In this document: piece by piece, positions 62,352-64,000 of the stretch | Layout: the number at the start of each line of letters is the position of its first letter | Numbering within the stretch: the stretch's first letter is position 1 | Assembly (NCBI GenBank): GCA_017164015.1 | Contig: CP071065.1 | Location: 6,477,501 to 6,541,500, forward strand | Origin: Nostoc sp. UHCC 0702 | GTDB lineage: Bacteria > Cyanobacteriota > Cyanobacteriia > Cyanobacteriales > Nostocaceae | DNA: 64,000 bases | Reading direction: 5' to 3' | The notes under the pieces: model-generated | Database searches by the model: none | The model's input: the letters and a program-made list of their open reading frames with translations, nothing else | What the model was told of the DNA's origin: nothing | Made by a program: the position numbers and the translations under genes

Positions 62352-64000
62352 ATGCGCTCTTGGTTAAATAGCACACTTCGCATTCGTCTAGTACTTCTCG
62401 TCCTTTTAGCTGTTGTTCCGGCACTAGGATTAGTTCTTTACACTGCTTCCGAACAACGGCGTACCGCTACAGCAGAGGCGCAAGAACAGACACTACAGAT
62501 GGCAAGATTGGCAGCTAATAACCAAAAGCAAATTGTAGAAGGAACTCGTCAACTGTTGATGATATTGGCACAGTTGCCAGTTGTCCGTCAGAGGAATTCA
62601 GCAGAGTGTAATCAATTGCTGGCCGATATCCTCAAACAACATTCAGCTTACGCTAACTTTGCTGTACTTGATGCTCAAGGAAATACGATTTGTACCGGAG
62701 TTCCCTACTCTGGCTTGCCGAATGCAATAAACCGCAGTTATTTCCAACGTGCTTTGCAAACTCGTAAATTTGCAGTGGGTGACTATCAAATAGGTCGCGC
62801 TACGAAAAAAGCTACCCTGAATTTCGCTTATCCAATTGTAAACAAAGCAGGGCAAGTGCAAACTTTGGTTATAGCTGCACTTGATTTAGTTCAGTTGAAT
62901 AAATTGGCAATGCAATTGAAAATGCCTGAAGGCTCGGTACTAAGTGTGATTGACCGCCAAGGAACACTTTTAGTCCGCTATCCTGATTCACAAATTTGGG
63001 TAGGTAAGTCTTTACGACCGGATGCTTTCACGAGAATGAAAATCGCTCAGGGTGAGGGTATTGATGAAATAACTAGCCTTGATGGCGTGCGGCGAATTTT
63101 TGCCTTTGTCCCTTTGGGCGATAATCCATTCAACCCGGATGGATATATCAGGGTTGGTGTTCCCAAATCTGAAATTCTTGCTAATGCTAATAGTTTATTA
63201 TTCAGAAACTTAATTAGTTTAGGTGGAGTTACTTTTTTAGCGATCGCTGCTGCTTGGGTAGGTGGAGATGTCTTTTTTCTAAGGCAGATCAAATCTTTGG
63301 TACAAACAGCCAAAACTTTAGGCAGTGGTCAACTCAACACACGTACTAGACTTTCTCATATATCGGGAGAACTTGGTGAACTGGCGCAAGCGATTGACGA
63401 AATGGCCGCAGCACTCCAAGCAAGGGAGATGGCGATCGCTTCTCTAAGCCAAAATATGCAAACTTTATTTGAGTTAATTCCCATTGGAATTTTAATCACA
63501 GAAGATATGGAATTTCAGGAGGTAAAATCTAACCCAGCATTTGCTGAGATTTTAGGTTTCTCATCCCAAGCTAATGTTTCCTATACTCCCGTTAATACCC
63601 CGCCTCCAGCTTACAAAATTTTGCGGCAGGGAAAGGAACTTTTACCAGAGGAATATCCGCTACGCTATGCAGCCATTCATAATACAGAAGTCAAAGGCAC
63701 AGAAGTTGATATTGTTCGCGGTGATGGCGTTATATTTAATTTATTTGGTTATGCTGCCCCCCTACTTGATGAGCAGGGTAATCCCAGAGGAGCAGTAGCT
63801 GCATTTTTAGATATTACTGAACGCAAGCAGACAGAAGAACGCACACGTCAGTTGATGAGCCAGGTGCAACATCAAGCCAATATCTTAAATGCGATTCTCT
63901 CTGCCTCGGTAGATCATATTTTTATTTTTGATCGGCATGGTCGTTATCAGTATGTCAGCCTTGGTGGTGCTGCCGTTTTAGGTTGGACACCAGAAGAGAT
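62352..64000 (+). CDS. Sensor protein with Cache, HAMP and PAS domains (5' part)
   Basis: The frame runs off the right edge after about 549 codons. Order: membrane helix (LVLLVLLAVVPALGLVLYTA), extracellular Cache-type double sensor domain (about 40-275), second helix (ISLGGVTFLAIAAAWVGG), HAMP (SLVQTAKTLGSGQLNTRTRL, GELGELAQAIDEMAAALQAR), then a PAS domain (LFELIPIGILITEDMEF) ending with ITERKQTEERTRQLM, and the start of a second PAS. The missing part is probably a histidine kinase, possibly a cyclase. Start at ATG 62352. Confidence 0.85.
   Translation, partial: MRSWLNSTLRIRLVLLVLLAVVPALGLVLYTASEQRRTATAEAQEQTLQMARLAANNQKQIVEGTRQLLMILAQLPVVRQRNSAECNQLLADILKQHSAYANFAVLDAQGNTICTGVPYSGLPNAINRSYFQRALQTRKFAVGDYQIGRATKKATLNFAYPIVNKAGQVQTLVIAALDLVQLNKLAMQLKMPEGSVLSVIDRQGTLLVRYPDSQIWVGKSLRPDAFTRMKIAQGEGIDEITSLDGVRRIFAFVPLGDNPFNPDGYIRVGVPKSEILANANSLLFRNLISLGGVTFLAIAAAWVGGDVFFLRQIKSLVQTAKTLGSGQLNTRTRLSHISGELGELAQAIDEMAAALQAREMAIASLSQNMQTLFELIPIGILITEDMEFQEVKSNPAFAEILGFSSQANVSYTPVNTPPPAYKILRQGKELLPEEYPLRYAAIHNTEVKGTEVDIVRGDGVIFNLFGYAAPLLDEQGNPRGAVAAFLDITERKQTEERTRQLMSQVQHQANILNAILSASVDHIFIFDRHGRYQYVSLGGAAVLGWTPEE

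Overview
The window is chromosomal DNA of a filamentous, Nostoc-like cyanobacterium. The evidence is the very frequent HIP1 octamer GCGATCGC, cyanobacterial families such as the second ribosomal S1 protein, DUF4058 and a Mo-nitrogenase C-terminal domain protein, an orthocaspase-like gene, and many short intergenic repeats of the types common in Nostocales. Housekeeping blocks alternate with accessory DNA rich in toxin-antitoxin genes, conflict-type multidomain proteins and gene remnants. No species can be named from the sequence alone.

Layout. 1-3.3 kb: the end of an unknown gene, a PemK/MazF toxin-antitoxin pair whose toxin is frameshifted, nadA and a phosphoesterase. 3.36-12.3 kb: an accessory block that starts at tRNA-Ser(TGA). 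It holds a ParE-type toxin gene with a premature stop, a decayed second tRNA-Ser, an HNH-SF2 helicase with an overlapping partner gene, VapBC, an XRE regulator, and an IS200/IS605 element that splits a conserved gene. 12.4-27.4 kb: core genes: an S1-domain protein, dienelactone hydrolase, a GntR regulator, nitroreductase, a second VapBC, an alpha/beta hydrolase, the tig-clpP-clpX group, then asd-dapA-RNase J. 27.4-36 kb: gene remnants, a 21-bp tandem array, and a three-gene operon (Trypco1 protein; trypsin-TIR-AAA protein; AAA-WD40 protein with 14 near-identical repeats). 36-46 kb: a response regulator/kinase, GNAT, ALDH, a molybdopterin oxidoreductase, a HEARO-like RNA with a truncated IscB N-terminus, rpmF, an inactive-looking caspase homologue, and an anion transporter. 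46-52 kb: HicBA, a DUF4351 fragment, a HEPN-like gene with a two-P-loop KGGVGR ATPase, and groES-groEL under a CIRCE operator. 52-64 kb: a ferredoxin-like protein, a NarL-type regulator, DUF4058, a transposase-derived zinc-ribbon protein, coiled-coil proteins, DUF559, Rpn-family fragments, a PD-(D/E)xK-TPR nuclease, two 144-bp miniature elements, an IS605-like relic, and the start of a sensor kinase.

How the parts relate. tig-clpP-clpX and groESL supply protein folding and turnover. asd and dapA are consecutive steps of the lysine/diaminopimelate branch. The best candidates for little-described systems are the HNH-helicase pair (4.6-7.4 kb), the Trypco1/trypsin-TIR-AAA/WD40 operon (28.9-35.9 kb), the HEPN/KGGVGR pair (46.9-50.0 kb) and the nuclease-TPR fusion (59.4 kb). 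Several accessory genes look recently damaged: two toxin reading frames, the start of the WD40 gene, an IscB remnant, and a gene cut by the insertion element. All functions are inferred from recognised motifs; no searches were run.
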